Part shown: in pieces, positions 7,940 to 16,332 of the stretch
How positions within the stretch are numbered: the stretch's first letter is position 1
Layout: the number at the start of each line of letters is the position of its first letter
Source: DAOUJI01 sp965197415
Lineage (GTDB): Bacteria; Chloroflexota; Dehalococcoidia; Lucifugimonadales; JAGWBF01
Length of the DNA stretch: 64,000 nucleotides
Direction: 5' to 3'
NCBI GenBank assembly: GCA_965197415.1
Contig: OZ240207.1
Location: 1,984,001 to 2,048,000 of the forward strand
Notes under the pieces: generated by a model
The model's input: the letters and a program-made list of their open reading frames with translations, nothing else
The model's database searches: none
Told to the model about the DNA's origin: nothing
Program-made: the position numbers and the translations under genes

Positions 7940-9142
7940 ATGGCAAAGCAGGCCTTTGACCGGACGAAACCCCACATAAACGTGGGAACAATCGGACACG
8001 TGGACCACGGCAAGACAACGTTGACCGCCGCCATCACGAAAGTGCTCTCGCTGGGCAGCGGCAGCACCTCATTCAGAGCTTTCGACACCATCGACAACGC
8101 TCCCGAAGAAAAGGCCCGCGGTTTGACCATCGCCATCTCCCACATCGAATACGAGACAGCCGCACGGCACTACGCCCACGTGGACTGTCCTGGCCACGCC
8201 GACTACGTGAAGAACATGATCACCGGAGCCGCCCAGATGGACGGAGCCATTCTGGTCGTGTCCGCCCCGGACGGCCCTATGCCCCAGACCAGGGAGCATA
8301 TCCTGCTGGCGCGCCAGGTGGAAGTGCCCCGAATCGTGGTCGCCCTCAACAAGGTGGACGCCATGGACGACCCGGAACTTCTGGACCTGGTGGAACTTGA
8401 GGTCCGCGACCTGCTGAACCAGTACGACTTCCCAGGAGAAGACACTCCCATAGTCCGGGTCAGCGCCCTGCGGGCCCTGGAGGGAGACTCGGGAGACCGG
8501 GACGACGAATGGGCGGCACAGATTTGGGAGCTCATGGACACGGTGGACGACTATGTCCCCCTCCCCGAGCGCATCACCGACCGGCCTTTCCTGATGCCCA
8601 TCGAGGACGTGTTCGGCATCAAGGGGCGCGGCACCGTGGTCACAGGCAGGGTGGAACGCGGCACGCTGAAAACCGGCGAGGAAGTGGAGATTGTCGGGTT
8701 CGGCGACTCCCGGAAGACCGTTGCCACCGGGCTTGAGATGTTCCACAAGAACCTGGACCACACGGAAGCCGGCGACGCCGTGGGTATTCTACTCCGAGGC
8801 GTGGAAAGAGAGGACGTGGAGCGGGGTCAAGTGCTAGCCAAGCCCGCTTCCATTCAGCCCCACACTGCCGCCGAGGCCGAGGTCTACGTGCTGAGCATAC
8901 AGGAAGGGGGCCGCCACACGCCCTTCTTCAACGGCTACAAGCCCCAGTTCTACATCCGGACCTCCGACATCACCGGCGAGATTCAATTGCCCGAGGGCAC
9001 CGAAATGGTAATGCCCGGCGACAACATCACGATGACCATCAAGCTGATTTCGCCCATAGCCCTGGAAGAGGGACTGCGGTTCGCCATCCGAGAGGGCGGC
9101 AGGACCGTGGGGGCCGGCGTGGTCACCAAGATAGTGGAGTAG
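7940..9142 (+). CDS. tuf: Translation elongation factor Tu
   Basis: This 400-residue GTPase delivers aminoacyl-tRNA to the ribosome. All GTP-binding motifs are visible: GHVDHGKT (residues 19-26), DCPGHADYV, NKVD and SALRALEGD. Domains 2 and 3 are complete, with GRGTVVTGRVERG and the C-terminal FAIREGGRTVGAGVVTKI. The switch I region reads KARGLTIAI, where most bacteria have ARGITI, a conservative change. The ATG follows CGGAGGA. The gene heads the rpmG-secE-nusG-rplK-rplA cluster. Confidence 0.99.
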   Translation: MAKQAFDRTKPHINVGTIGHVDHGKTTLTAAITKVLSLGSGSTSFRAFDTIDNAPEEKARGLTIAISHIEYETAARHYAHVDCPGHADYVKNMITGAAQMDGAILVVSAPDGPMPQTREHILLARQVEVPRIVVALNKVDAMDDPELLDLVELEVRDLLNQYDFPGEDTPIVRVSALRALEGDSGDRDDEWAAQIWELMDTVDDYVPLPERITDRPFLMPIEDVFGIKGRGTVVTGRVERGTLKTGEEVEIVGFGDSRKTVATGLEMFHKNLDHTEAGDAVGILLRGVEREDVERGQVLAKPASIQPHTAAEAEVYVLSIQEGGRHTPFFNGYKPQFYIRTSDITGEIQLPEGTEMVMPGDNITMTIKLISPIALEEGLRFAIREGGRTVGAGVVTKIVE

Positions 9143-9145
9143 ACA

Positions 9146-9316
9146 ATGGCCAAGAGAGGCGGAGACGTCAGAATAGTTTTGACCATGTCATGCACTGACT
9201 GCCGCGAACGCAATTACACCAGCAGCAAAAACCGGCGGAACGACACTCAGCGGATTGAGCTGAAGAAGTACTGTCCGCGGTGTCGTTCCCACAAGGTCCA
9301 CAGGGAAGAGAGGTAA
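9146..9316 (+). CDS. rpmG: 50S ribosomal protein L33
   Basis: This 56-residue protein is a large-subunit ribosomal protein. It has the L33 pattern IVLTMSCTDCRERNYTSSK and then KKYCPRCRSHKVHREER. Both CxxC pairs are intact, so this is the zinc-binding form. It begins 3 bp after the tuf stop codon and is clearly cotranscribed with it. Confidence 0.96.
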   Translation: MAKRGGDVRIVLTMSCTDCRERNYTSSKNRRNDTQRIELKKYCPRCRSHKVHREER

Positions 9317-9323
9317 CGTAACC

Positions 9324-9575
9324 TTGGCCCGCTCACCTTCCGCTCGCGGACAGTCATCGCGCAACATCATCAACCCTCAGTCTGTCCGACGCGGAAATCC
9401 ACTGGAGTTCTTCAGGGAGACGATTGCGGAGCTCCGGAAAGCCGTTTGGCCCACGAGGGAGGAGACGGCCCGCCTCACTGTGTACGTGATCATACTTTCC
9501 GCGTTCATAGGGGCCATACTGGCCGGGTTGGACTACGCCTTTTCCCAGACCTTCAGCCGGTTTATTCTGGGGTAG
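9324..9575 (+). CDS. secE: Protein translocase subunit SecE
   Basis: This 83-residue protein is the small essential subunit of the SecYEG channel. The amphipathic helix carries FFRETIAELRKAVWPTREET, the SecE signature, and is followed by a single membrane span (VYVIILSAFIGAILAGL). A short basic N-terminal extension is present. The start is a TTG at 9324, 7 bp after rpmG, with AGAGGT about 10 bases upstream. Its place between rpmG and nusG is conserved in many bacteria, but no tRNA-Trp is found here. Confidence 0.95.
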   Translation: MARSPSARGQSSRNIINPQSVRRGNPLEFFRETIAELRKAVWPTREETARLTVYVIILSAFIGAILAGLDYAFSQTFSRFILG

Positions 9576-9625
9576 ACTCTCAATCCCTAACGACAACCTC
9601 AGGACAAGACCATCAAGGAGTCATT

Positions 9626-10183
9626 GTGTCTAGCACGACCAGCGAAGTTCGATGGTACATAATCCACACCTACTCCGGCCAGGAGGAACGGGTGGAAAAG
9701 AACCTTAACCAGCGTGTCCAAAGCCTGGACATGAACGACAAGATATTCCGTGTGGTGGTGCCCACCGAAGAGGAGATCGTCCTCAAAGATGGAAAGAGGA
9801 AGCCGGAGCGGAAGAAGGTCTTCCCCGGCTATATTCTGGTGCAGATGACCATGGACGATGAAAGCTGGTACGTAGTTCGTAACACCCCCGGCGTGGCGGG
9901 TTTCGTGTCAACCGAGGACGAGACAGACAAACGCTCCAAGCCCGTGCCCCTGGAGGACCAGGAAGTATCCAACATACTGAGACAGATTGAGTCGGGCCCT
10001 CCAAAGGTGCAGGTAGGATTCCAGAAGGGCCAGATGGTCCGCATCGCGTCGGGACCCTTCGCCGACTTCATCGGCTCGGTCAGCGACATAGACGCCTCCA
10101 AGGCCAAGATGAAGGTGTTGGTGTCTTTCTTCGGCCGGGAAACTCCCGTCGAGTTGGACTTTCTCCAGGTAGAGAAGATATAG
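9626..10183 (+). CDS. nusG: Transcription termination/antitermination factor NusG
   Basis: This 185-residue factor binds RNA polymerase and couples it to Rho or the ribosome. The NGN domain shows WYIIHTYSGQEERVEKNL, FPGYILVQMTMDDESWYVV and RNTPGVAGFVS. The C-terminal KOW domain shows KGQMVRIASGPFADFIGSV and ends in VELDFLQVEKI. The GTG at 9626 has AAGGAG five bases upstream, which decides the start; an ATG-initiated reading from 9446 would overlap secE and is rejected. Confidence 0.97.
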   Translation: MSSTTSEVRWYIIHTYSGQEERVEKNLNQRVQSLDMNDKIFRVVVPTEEEIVLKDGKRKPERKKVFPGYILVQMTMDDESWYVVRNTPGVAGFVSTEDETDKRSKPVPLEDQEVSNILRQIESGPPKVQVGFQKGQMVRIASGPFADFIGSVSDIDASKAKMKVLVSFFGRETPVELDFLQVEKI

Positions 10184-10192
10184 GAGACCCAG

Positions 10193-10618
10193 TTGGCAAA
10201 GAAGGTTCGGGCAATAATCAAGCTTCAACTTCAAGCCGGAAAGGCAACGCCGGCGCCCCCCGTCGGGCCGGCGTTGGGTCAGCACGGCGTGAACATCATG
10301 GGATTCGTCAAGGAATACAACGAACGCACCGCATCCCAAGCCGGGACCATCATCCCCGTCCACATCACCGTGTTCGAGGACCGCTCCTTCAACTTCGTGA
10401 CTCGGACTCCGCCCGCGTCTGAGCTTCTGAGGCAGGCGGCAGGGGTTGAGAAGGGCGAAGCGCGCGCCGGCCACAGCAATGTGGGGACGGTGTCCAGAGA
10501 CGCCGTGCGCAGCATCGCCTCGAACAAGTTCAACGACCTGAACGCCGCAGACATTGACGCGGCGGTGAAAATCATCGAAGGAACCGCCCGGAGCATGGGC
10601 ATAAAGATAGAGGAATAG
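10193..10618 (+). CDS. rplK: 50S ribosomal protein L11
   Basis: This 141-residue protein forms the GTPase-associated centre of the large subunit. The sequence is typical throughout: IKLQLQAGKATPAPPVGPAL, GQHGVNIMGFVKEYN, VFEDRSFNFVTRTPPAS and a C-terminal domain ending in ARSMGIKIEE. The start is TTG at 10193 following GGAG. It lies 9 bp after nusG. Confidence 0.97.
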   Translation: MAKKVRAIIKLQLQAGKATPAPPVGPALGQHGVNIMGFVKEYNERTASQAGTIIPVHITVFEDRSFNFVTRTPPASELLRQAAGVEKGEARAGHSNVGTVSRDAVRSIASNKFNDLNAADIDAAVKIIEGTARSMGIKIEE

Positions 10619-10622
10619 TGCA

Positions 10623-11336
10623 ATGGTAAAACGCAGCCGCCGCTACTTGGCAGCTAGGGAAAAGATAGACCCGGAAACGGACTACCCGCCCGAAGAGGCC
10701 TTGGCCCTCCTCAAGGAAGTGTCTTCGGCCAAGTTCGACGAAACCGTCGAACTACACCTGCGCACCGGGGCCGACACGCGCCACGCCGACCAGATGGTCA
10801 GGGGTGTGACCGTCCTGCCCCACGGGCTGGGCAAGCAGACTCGGGTTCTGGTGTTCGCCAACGGGGAAGCTGCGGACATCGCACGGCAGGCGGGAGCCGA
10901 CTACGTGGGAGAAGACGACCTTATCCAGCGGATCGAAGGCGGATGGGTGGAATTCGACGTGGGACTTGCCGTGCCCGACGTAATGTCCAAGATAGGCAGA
11001 CTGGGCCGAGTCCTGGGACGAAGGGGGCTGATGCCTAACCCCAGAACGGGCACCATGGTGCAGGCCAGGGACTTGCCCCGCACCATCGACGAGGCCAAGA
11101 AAGGACGTCTCGAATACCGCACTGACCGCACGTCTATCATCCACTCCCCGGTGGGGAAGATGTCGATGTCCGACGAGGCGCTCCTGGGTAATATCGCGTC
11201 TCTTATGGACTCGGTGAACAGATCGCGCCCTGCGGCCATAAAGGGCGCCTTCATTCGGTCGGCCTTCCTTACGTCTTCTATGGGGCCCAGCATCAAGCTT
11301 GATCTGACGGCTCTCTCGTCGATGAGGGCCGACTAG
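10623..11336 (+). CDS. rplA: 50S ribosomal protein L1
   Basis: This 237-residue protein builds the L1 stalk and in many bacteria represses its own operon. The hallmark stretch GRVLGRRGLMPNPRTGT is present, with KGRLEYRTDRTSIIHSPVGK and a C-terminal PAAIKGAFIRSAFLTSSMGP. It starts 4 bp after rplK. Confidence 0.97.
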   Translation: MVKRSRRYLAAREKIDPETDYPPEEALALLKEVSSAKFDETVELHLRTGADTRHADQMVRGVTVLPHGLGKQTRVLVFANGEAADIARQAGADYVGEDDLIQRIEGGWVEFDVGLAVPDVMSKIGRLGRVLGRRGLMPNPRTGTMVQARDLPRTIDEAKKGRLEYRTDRTSIIHSPVGKMSMSDEALLGNIASLMDSVNRSRPAAIKGAFIRSAFLTSSMGPSIKLDLTALSSMRAD

Positions 11337-11353
11337 AGGAAAGGGCAAAGCCG

Positions 11354-11383
11354 TTGACAGGGCGGCTCCACCGAGGTTACCCT
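11354..11383 (+). promoter_or_regulatory. Candidate promoter before the L10 leader
   Basis: A perfect TTGACA at 11354-11359 is followed after 18 bases by TACCCT at 11378-11383. A separate promoter between rplA and rplJ is known in other bacteria, which makes the position plausible. The -10 is weak. Confidence 0.35.
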
Positions 11384-11577
11384 GTTTTCAAAATAGAATA
11401 ATCAAACCTGAGACAGCGGGTCCTCCAGAGCGAGGTTAATGAACACGCCCGCCGAGGCGAGTAAGCAGGCAAACCCTGCACGGGTGAAAAATCCCCACGC
11501 GTCGGCGCGGGGATTTCTTAATTTCAGGCAGGCCCGAGCGGCAGGAACCGATACGAACACAAGAGGTCTAATCTGAT
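11384..11577 (+). promoter_or_regulatory. Probable ribosomal protein L10 leader
   Basis: The 241-bp gap between rplA and rplJ is non-coding and holds several potential stems and, near its end, a terminator-like hairpin. L10 leaders at this position bind L10(L7/L12)4 and control rplJL expression. The call rests on position and the hairpin; I did not fold the full consensus. Confidence 0.5.
11489..11516 (+). terminator. Attenuator-like hairpin upstream of rplJ
   Basis: Arms AAATCCCC (11489-11496) and GGGGATTT (11509-11516) form a perfect 8-bp stem that can be extended inside by GC pairs. The T-rich tract TTTCTTAATTT follows. Its position inside the L10 leader suggests transcription attenuation of rplJ-rplL. 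Confidence 0.65.
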
Positions 11578-12138
11578 ATGCCGACGCAGAAAAAAATCGA
11601 CCAGGTTGAGGAGCTTCGCGAGAAGTTCAGCTCCTGCTCCATAGCCGTAGCCACCGACCCGACAGGGCTGAACGTCAACGCCATGACGGACCTCAGGCTC
11701 AGGCTGCGGGAGAAGAGCGTTGAGTACCGAATCATCAAGAACACTCTCAGTCTCCTGGCCGCCGACCAGGCCCAACGCTCTGACATTAAGGAGATAGTCC
11801 AAGGCCCCACCGGCATGGCCTTCGGATACGACGACCCCGTGGACGCGGCCAAGGCTCTGACCGAATACATACGGGCCACCCGGTCGACCCTAGCTATACG
11901 GGGAGGCGCCCTGAACGGGCGTGTGCTGTCTAGTGAAGAAATAACGGCTCTCTCCAACCTGCCGCCCAGGGACCAGCTGGTGGCCCAGCTGCTGGGGCAG
12001 GTGCAAGCCCCCCTGTCTGGCCTTCTGGGGCAGCTCCAAGCGCCCCTGAGCGGCCTGGTGAACGTTCTCAACGGACCCATATCGGCCCTGAGCATGCTCC
12101 TTCAGCAGAGGGCAGACCAACTCCGGGCCGAGTCCTAG
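11578..12138 (+). CDS. rplJ: 50S ribosomal protein L10
   Basis: This 186-residue protein anchors the L7/L12 stalk. Typical motifs are KKIDQVEELREKFSSCSIAV, RLREKSVEYRIIKNTLSLLA and GPTGMAFGYDDPVDAAKAL. The C-terminal L7/L12-binding helix carries two similar segments (QLLGQVQAPLSGLLGQLQAP), suggesting room for several L7/L12 dimers. The ATG lies behind the L10 leader. Confidence 0.97.
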   Translation: MPTQKKIDQVEELREKFSSCSIAVATDPTGLNVNAMTDLRLRLREKSVEYRIIKNTLSLLAADQAQRSDIKEIVQGPTGMAFGYDDPVDAAKALTEYIRATRSTLAIRGGALNGRVLSSEEITALSNLPPRDQLVAQLLGQVQAPLSGLLGQLQAPLSGLVNVLNGPISALSMLLQQRADQLRAES

Positions 12139-12183
12139 CACAACATCAGAAACGATTAATGGCAAACAATCTAGGAGGATGAT

Positions 12184-12576
12184 ATGACCACCAAGGAAGA
12201 AGTGCTGGACGCCATCAAGCAGATGTCGGTTATGGACCTTGCCGACTTGGTCAAGGCCCTAGAGGACGAGTTCGGCATCAAGGCCGCGGCTCCCATGGCC
12301 ATGGCTGCAGCGCCGGCCGCCGTTGCAGGGGCCCCCGCAGACGCCGCTCCCGCCGAGGAAGAGAAGTACGACTTCACGGTCACCCTGGCCGACATTGGCG
12401 CCAATAAAATCAACGTGATCAAGGCCGTGCGGGAACTCACCACCTTAGGCCTGAGAGAGGCCAAGGAACTGGTGGAGAGCGCACCGGTCAAGGTCAAAGA
12501 GGGCGTGGTAAAAGACGAGGCCGACAAGGCGAAAGAAGCCCTGGAAGCCGCCGGAGCGACTGTACAGGTTTCCTAA
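12184..12576 (+). CDS. rplL: 50S ribosomal protein L7/L12
   Basis: This 130-residue protein is the multicopy stalk protein that recruits translational GTPases. An N-terminal dimerisation domain (VLDAIKQMSVMDLADLVKAL), an Ala/Pro hinge and the C-terminal domain (EKYDFTVTLADIGANKINVI and KEALEAAGATVQVS) are all present. AGGAGG lies seven bases before the ATG. It is the last gene of the cluster; rpoB and rpoC do not follow. Confidence 0.97.
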   Translation: MTTKEEVLDAIKQMSVMDLADLVKALEDEFGIKAAAPMAMAAAPAAVAGAPADAAPAEEEKYDFTVTLADIGANKINVIKAVRELTTLGLREAKELVESAPVKVKEGVVKDEADKAKEALEAAGATVQVS

Positions 12577-12628
12577 GGCGTCCTCGCCCCCGCTCACCAC
12601 AAACGGGGTTGTACGAAACATTCGCATG

Positions 12629-12665
12629 TCCGCGACAGGCCCAAGCGCCTACGGGCCGTCGCGGA
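12629..12665 (+). terminator. Strong hairpin after rplL
   Basis: Arms TCCGCGAC (12629-12636) and GTCGCGGA (12658-12665) pair perfectly, with GGCCC/GGGCC continuing the stem inside. No T-run follows, so it may be a Rho-assisted end or an mRNA-stabilising structure for the ribosomal operon. Confidence 0.5.
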
Positions 12666-12690
12666 GGGGTGTGATAATGGATGGTCTGGC

Positions 12691-12984
12691 ATGAGCCGCC
12701 GCAAGGACAGGGAGAGGTTCCTGGCCGAAAAGGCCCAAGACCCCAACTACCAGGGGTTCAGAGGCTATGACTACCAACCTCCCGCTCCACCGGCGGCGCC
12801 TCCATCCGTGGCCGTTACCTGTTCAAGCTGCGGCCGCCGTCGGAACGTCTCCAGCGAAATCGCCCAAGCCGAAGGGGACAAGTACGTCTGTCTGAGCTGC
12901 CAGGAAGAATCAGGAACCTCGTCTGATGACGCCGCTCAGGGCGGAGACGAGGAGAAGTCCCCTGAATCTGCCGACGGCGCCTAG
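12691..12984 (+). CDS. Small zinc-ribbon protein of unknown function
   Basis: This 97-residue protein starts with a basic segment (MSRRKDRERFLAEKAQD), has a Pro/Ala linker, then CSSCGRRR and, 21 residues later, CLSC. The paired CxxC motifs suggest a zinc ribbon. The C-terminus is acidic. I do not recognise a named family. A strong GGAGGGG site precedes not this ATG but a five-codon reading frame at 12677-12694, whose TGA overlaps this start (GCATGAGC), which suggests translational coupling. The gene follows rplL and its stop overlaps that of the S41-like gene on the other strand. Confidence 0.7.
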   Translation: MSRRKDRERFLAEKAQDPNYQGFRGYDYQPPAPPAAPPSVAVTCSSCGRRRNVSSEIAQAEGDKYVCLSCQEESGTSSDDAAQGGDEEKSPESADGA

Positions 12985-14375
12985 CGGAAGGCGGGCAACT
13001 GAGAGTCCAGGTATTCGTAAGCCTGGTTGGCTTGAGAGTCAACCCCAGCGGCACGGTCGTCAAGTGTAAGGAACGCTTCCTGGTCGGGCACTATCCCAGT
13101 GCCGGTTATCTTTCTCCCTGACGGCGTGTACCAATGGGAGACTGGCAGGTAGATGGCCGAGCCGTCGCTAAGCTCCATGAAAACGTTGTCAGATCCCAGC
13201 CCCAGGGTCCTGACGCCCATGATTTCCGCCCTGCCGGCATCCTGAAGCGACCCGGCAAGCGCCTCGGCCGCGTTGGCGGTGAACTCGTTCACCAGAGCCA
13301 CCATCGGCAGGTCCTCGACGGCGATGCCGCCTTCGTTTATCGGCCAGTCCTTCTGAGTCCCGTCCTTGTCCACCTCGTACATGAAGAGGCCGCCACCCAG
13401 AAACTGGCTGGCCGTGTCTCTAGCCGCCTCGATGGAGCCTCCGGCGTTGCCCCTAAGGTCCAGAATCAGGGCAAGGGTGTCCAGCGCGTTGAACTCTTCC
13501 AGGGCAGTGAAGACTTCCTCGCCAGTGTTGTCTCTAAAGTCGGAAATGTGGATATAGCCAATGGCCCCGGGAAGGAGTCTGCGGGATATGGAGACGACGC
13601 CGATGTCCCCTCGAAACACTTGGAACTCCAGGGGGGCGTCTTCACCTTCCCTGTCTACTAGTAATTTGACTCTGGTCTCCACCGGACCGCGCACCCGGTC
13701 CACAACTTCCTGGAGGGTCTGGCCCTCCACTGGGATGTTCTCCACTTCAAGCAACACGTCTCCCTCTTGGAGGCCGGCGGCCAGGGCCGGACTGCCCTGC
13801 ATTGGGACCAGGACTATGCTGTCATCCAACAGCTGTACAAAAGCGCCGATGCCCTCGTAGGTCCCTGCCTGTCTCTCCAATTCCTGGGCGTAGGACTCTT
13901 TGTCCAGCAGGACAACGCTGGAGTCATCCAGGGCATGCAGCAGCCCTCTAACGGCCCCGTGGGCGACTAGGGCGCTGTCAAGGTCCGGCCAGGTCATGCG
14001 ATGAAGCGTCCAGGCCTTCCACACATCGGACAGCTCCGGAGGCACGAAGTCGGGCAAGTCCGTTTCCACGTCCGACAACTCTACCAGGAATGGGTACGGA
14101 GACTTGTTGGCGGCTACCAACATGCCCAGTATCATGTCCCCCGTAACCTCTTTTGAATCCAGAGCAATCGCGTCCACGTAGGAAGTGTTGACGAGGTTCC
14201 ATGCCTCCCAGAGCAGGGAGGACTCTCCCGTGGGCGGAACTGACGGGACGTCGGGCTCCTCGGCGTCGTCCCTGTTCCCTGCGCAGGCCGCGGCGACGAC
14301 CAACATGGCGACAATCGGAATCAACAAGAGACCACTCGGGACAGATGAAGGAAAGAAAAGGCGGAACGGATTCAT
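12981..14375 (-). CDS. S41 (CtpA-like) lipoprotein lacking catalytic residues
   Basis: This 464-residue protein has a lipoprotein signal (VVAAACAG, Cys31), a helical N-terminal region, a PDZ domain (YEGIGAFVQL to VKLLVDR) and a C-terminal S41 tail-protease domain with IGYIHISDFRDNT and ALILDLRGNAGGS. In active CtpA proteases the core reads roughly NEGSASASEI with a later GKG lysine. Here it is VNEFTANAAEALAGSLQ, and the later segment is GVRTLGLGSDN. Aligning these puts Asn368 at the nucleophilic Ser, Leu393 at the Lys and Asn397 at the Gln. It is therefore probably a non-proteolytic, extracytoplasmic binding or scaffold protein. The fold is sure; inactivity is inferred. Confidence 0.85.
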   Translation of the reverse strand: MNPFRLFFPSSVPSGLLLIPIVAMLVVAAACAGNRDDAEEPDVPSVPPTGESSLLWEAWNLVNTSYVDAIALDSKEVTGDMILGMLVAANKSPYPFLVELSDVETDLPDFVPPELSDVWKAWTLHRMTWPDLDSALVAHGAVRGLLHALDDSSVVLLDKESYAQELERQAGTYEGIGAFVQLLDDSIVLVPMQGSPALAAGLQEGDVLLEVENIPVEGQTLQEVVDRVRGPVETRVKLLVDREGEDAPLEFQVFRGDIGVVSISRRLLPGAIGYIHISDFRDNTGEEVFTALEEFNALDTLALILDLRGNAGGSIEAARDTASQFLGGGLFMYEVDKDGTQKDWPINEGGIAVEDLPMVALVNEFTANAAEALAGSLQDAGRAEIMGVRTLGLGSDNVFMELSDGSAIYLPVSHWYTPSGRKITGTGIVPDQEAFLTLDDRAAGVDSQANQAYEYLDSQLPAFR

Positions 14376-14509
14376 AGTTAGACCAACGGACAAATGATTC
14401 TGGTGAAAATTAGAATAGTTATCCACTCTTAAAGGTGTCAAGGCATGACCAACCATCTTGCCCAACCACAATGCGGGCAGAATTGAAATAAAGGGCGGTA
14501 GTAACTACA

Positions 14510-16318
14510 ATGACAGGCAAAACAGGCGCGAATTCCAACGGCTCCGGCAGCGAATCAAAGATGGCGTTATCCAGGTTTCCCACACACGGGTCCTTTACAG
14601 CAATATGGTGGAAAGCTTTCCTCCTTGTTGCGGCCTTTGTACTTATGGCCGCAGCCGCTTGCAGCGAACCCTCCAGACGTTCATCCGGCGAGGGTGAGAA
14701 CGGGGCCACGGCAGCTCCCACGCCGACGAGCGGGTCTGCAACCCAGGAGCCGGAACCCACCGCGACCCGGCGTCCCACCGCTTCAAGCTCGTCTGGCGGC
14801 ACGACTCCTGTGGAGGGAGGCACGCTGTCCCGCCTATGGTCGGACCCGCCTACCCTGGATCCCCATCTGACCACTGATGCAACTTCGGCCACCATAATCA
14901 TTGAGGTGTTCGGCGGGCTGGTAACCATCGCCCCGGACCTGAATATCGTCCCCGACCTGGCCGGGAGATGGGACGTGACTAACGACGGAAAGGTCTACAC
15001 CTTCCACCTGAGGCAGGATGCCGTGTTCCATAACGGCAAGCCCGTCACGGCCCAGGACTTCAAGTGGTCCATCGAACGGGTCGCCAATCCGCTTACCGCG
15101 GCGCCCGTAGCCGACCAGTACCTGGGTGACATAGTTGGATTCAACGAGAGACTGAACGGAGACGCCGACGAGGTTTCCGGCGTGCGGGTCATTGACGAAC
15201 ACACCTTGGAAATAACTATCGACTCTCCCAAGTCCTACTTCCTGGCCAAGCTCACCTATCCGTCGGCCTTCGTCTTGGACCGGGAGAACGTGGAGACCGG
15301 CAGGCGGTGGTTCCGTGAACCCAACGGCACTGGGCCTTTTGTGCTGGAAAGCTACGTGCCCGGCGAGGAGTTGCTGCTGGGCAAGCACCCGGACTACCAC
15401 CTTGGAGCCGCTCACTTGGACTCGGTGCGGTTCATTCTCAGCGGCGGCACCTCCATGCTCATGTACGAGAACGGGGAGATTGATCTTACGGGGGTGGGCA
15501 TATCGGACTTGGACCGGGTGTTGGACCCCTCAGACCCGCTCAATCCCCAGCTGGTTGAAGCCCCTCCGTCCTTCAGCACCAACTACATCGGTATGAACGT
15601 GAATGAACCGCCCTTCGACGACCCCAGGGTGCGGCAGGCGTTGAACCTGGCCATAGACAAGGACTCCATCGCGCACACGGTAATGGCCGGGCTGGTCATA
15701 CCGGCGAAAGGGATTCTGCCTCCTGGGTTCCCAGGGTTCAGTGAGTCGGTGCAGGGGTACGGATACGACCCGGAAAGGGCACAGCGGCTTCTCGCTGAGT
15801 CCAAATACGGTCCCCAACTGGAGAACTTCGACAAGCCGATCATATTGACCACGGCCGGCAGCTTCGGGGCCAACCTGACGCTGGACATGGAAGTCATTCT
15901 GGAGATGTGGCGCACTAACCTCGGAATCGAGGTGGAAGTGCTGCAGACCGAGTTCGCCACTTACCTGCAGGACCTGGTGAAGCGGCGTTTCGAGATGTTC
16001 GAAATCGGCTGGATCGCCGACTACCCCGACCCGGAAAACTTCCTGGACCTTCTCTTCCACAGCGAGAGCTCCAACAACCACACTGCCTACTCCAACCCTG
16101 AAGTGGACAAGCTGCTGGAAGAGGCGCGAGTCGAACCCGACCAAGCCCGGAGGTTCCAGATGTACAGCCAAGTCGAGCAGATGATTCTCGACGACGCACC
16201 CTGGATACCCCTTTGGAACAGCGGCGAGCAGTATGTACTGATTAAATCCAACGTGAAGGGCTACCATCTGACCCAGTTGATCATTCCCAAGCTGCGGTTC
16301 GTCTACTTCACTGAATAG
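14510..16318 (+). CDS. Family 5 ABC transporter substrate-binding lipoprotein
   Basis: This 602-residue solute receptor has a hydrophobic segment ending in LMAAAACSEP (Cys51 as lipidation site), then a Ser/Thr/Pro linker. The mature domain starts GGTLSRLWSDPPTLDPHLTT. Family 5 motifs include DGKVYTFHLRQDAVFHNGKP with VTAQDFKWSIERV, and later DDPRVRQALNLAIDKDSI. Forty residues precede the hydrophobic part, which is long, so initiation at the in-frame ATG at 14561 is possible. It heads transporter set 2, 14 bp before the DppB-like gene. It should bind peptides or related solutes. Confidence 0.93.
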   Translation: MTGKTGANSNGSGSESKMALSRFPTHGSFTAIWWKAFLLVAAFVLMAAAACSEPSRRSSGEGENGATAAPTPTSGSATQEPEPTATRRPTASSSSGGTTPVEGGTLSRLWSDPPTLDPHLTTDATSATIIIEVFGGLVTIAPDLNIVPDLAGRWDVTNDGKVYTFHLRQDAVFHNGKPVTAQDFKWSIERVANPLTAAPVADQYLGDIVGFNERLNGDADEVSGVRVIDEHTLEITIDSPKSYFLAKLTYPSAFVLDRENVETGRRWFREPNGTGPFVLESYVPGEELLLGKHPDYHLGAAHLDSVRFILSGGTSMLMYENGEIDLTGVGISDLDRVLDPSDPLNPQLVEAPPSFSTNYIGMNVNEPPFDDPRVRQALNLAIDKDSIAHTVMAGLVIPAKGILPPGFPGFSESVQGYGYDPERAQRLLAESKYGPQLENFDKPIILTTAGSFGANLTLDMEVILEMWRTNLGIEVEVLQTEFATYLQDLVKRRFEMFEIGWIADYPDPENFLDLLFHSESSNNHTAYSNPEVDKLLEEARVEPDQARRFQMYSQVEQMILDDAPWIPLWNSGEQYVLIKSNVKGYHLTQLIIPKLRFVYFTE

Positions 16319-16332
16319 CAACCCCGCCGGGG

